NCBI GenBank assembly: GCA_021828935.1
Contig: JAJZCU010000189.1
Span: 1-5,253 of the forward strand
From: Planctomycetota bacterium
GTDB taxonomy: Bacteria; Planctomycetota; Phycisphaerae; WQYP01
Direction: 5' to 3'
Length of the DNA: 5,253 bases
A model generated the notes under the pieces. That model saw only the letters and a list, made by a program, of their open reading frames with translations, did not search any database and was not told where the DNA came from. Position 1 is the first letter of the stretch; the number at the start of each line of letters is the position of its first letter. Both the position numbers and the translations under genes were made by a program. Positions 4,861-5,253 of this stretch are shown piece after piece.

Positions 4861-5253
4861 TCACTTCTGAGACGTTTCACGGCACGCTTCGCGTACCAGT
4901 TCTATCGCCGCGGAATCATGAATTTGCGACTTGCCAAACCCCGGCAACGCCCCGGCGGCCACGGCCTCTTTTTGAGCGTCAGCGTAGTTGCTCACCAGCA
5001 TCACCCGTGCAGCGGGCGCTTCGGCCAGCAATTGCCGAATGAACCCCACGCCAGAGGTTCCGTCGGCGTCGAACACGCGGTTGACCAACACCAGGCTGTA
5101 CTGCTTTTGCCTGGCCATCTGCATGGCTTCCCGGGCGCTGTTGGCCCGGTCGACTGTCGCATTCAACTTCTTTTGCAACGTTTCGCCAATGGTTTGGTGG
5201 TCAAAAGAGCATTGGCCCACATTCAAAATACGCCTGATTGCGGATTTCTGCGG
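4861..5253 (-). CDS. Degenerate receiver-domain protein, 5' end beyond the window
   Basis: The frame is open to the window edge, so the start lies outside; a TTG at 5226 cannot be the true start because it sits inside the first beta strand. The visible 130 codons read as one CheY-like receiver fold: RRILNVG as strand 1, QYSLVLVNRVF as strand 3, ARVMLVSNY as strand 4, then AVAAGALPGFGKSQ with the conserved Lys. Counting from the 5226 codon, Asn49 stands where the phosphorylated Asp should be, and Gly4-Gln5 replace the acidic pair that holds Mg2+. Ser79 (the CheY Thr87 place) and Lys99 remain. It should therefore not be phosphorylated in the normal way and may act as a phosphorylation-independent interaction domain. 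The protein ends soon after the receiver (CRETSQK, then TGA 4863-4861), so no output domain follows; one could precede it outside the window. Its stop lies 11 bp from that of the convergent Minf_1886-like gene. Confidence 0.75.
   Translation of the reverse strand, partial: PQKSAIRRILNVGQCSFDHQTIGETLQKKLNATVDRANSAREAMQMARQKQYSLVLVNRVFDADGTSGVGFIRQLLAEAPAARVMLVSNYADAQKEAVAAGALPGFGKSQIHDSAAIELVREACRETSQK

Noticed and set aside
1..5253. CRISPR arrays, transposases, integrases, tRNA or rRNA genes, toxin-antitoxin or defence modules
   Set aside because: I looked for short regular repeats with spacers, terminal inverted repeats next to recombinase-like frames, and tRNA-like sequence, and saw none. 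The only repeats are the long degenerate units at the 5' end and the small intergenic motif cluster.

Overview
The window looks like chromosomal DNA from a GC-rich bacterium, most likely a planctomycete (PVC group, perhaps Phycisphaerae-like). The clues are the high GC content, mostly weak or absent Shine-Dalgarno sequences, long low-complexity GC-rich gaps, and a small cytosolic protein that resembles the Minf_1886 family, which I know mainly from Planctomycetes and Verrucomicrobia. The lineage is an inference; no rRNA or other marker is present.

Layout. Bases 1-360 hold no convincing gene. They contain a degenerate tandem duplication (about 125 bp units, 199 bp apart), each unit with an AT-rich core set in very GC-rich DNA. 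A good sigma70-like promoter (362-390) leads into thymidylate kinase, tmk (421-1125, +). A 236 bp gap with two possible hairpins separates tmk from a 648-residue polytopic membrane protein of GT-C glycosyltransferase type (1362-3308, +). That gene converges on a 252-residue Wza-like polysaccharide-export lipoprotein (3379-4137, -), and two GC-rich hairpins lie in the 70 bp between them. A 262 bp divergent control region (4138-4399) carries a promoter and Shine-Dalgarno for the lipoprotein and a cluster of inverted and direct repeats. It separates the lipoprotein from the Minf_1886-like gene (4400-4849, +). That gene converges, with only 11 bp between stop codons, on a receiver-like protein that lacks the phosphoacceptor aspartate (4861 to beyond the window end, -).

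How the genes relate. tmk is a housekeeping gene of dTTP synthesis. The GT-C protein and the export lipoprotein could both serve surface polysaccharide or glycoconjugate assembly, but they are convergent and so not one operon; a functional link is only suggested by proximity. The Minf_1886-like protein and the degenerate receiver have no assigned partners here. I see no transposase, integrase, CRISPR array, tRNA, rRNA or defence/toxin module. The parts most worth a second look are the 5' tandem repeat, the divergent operator-like cluster at 4276-4319, the pseudo-receiver and the unknown C-terminal domain of the GT-C protein.
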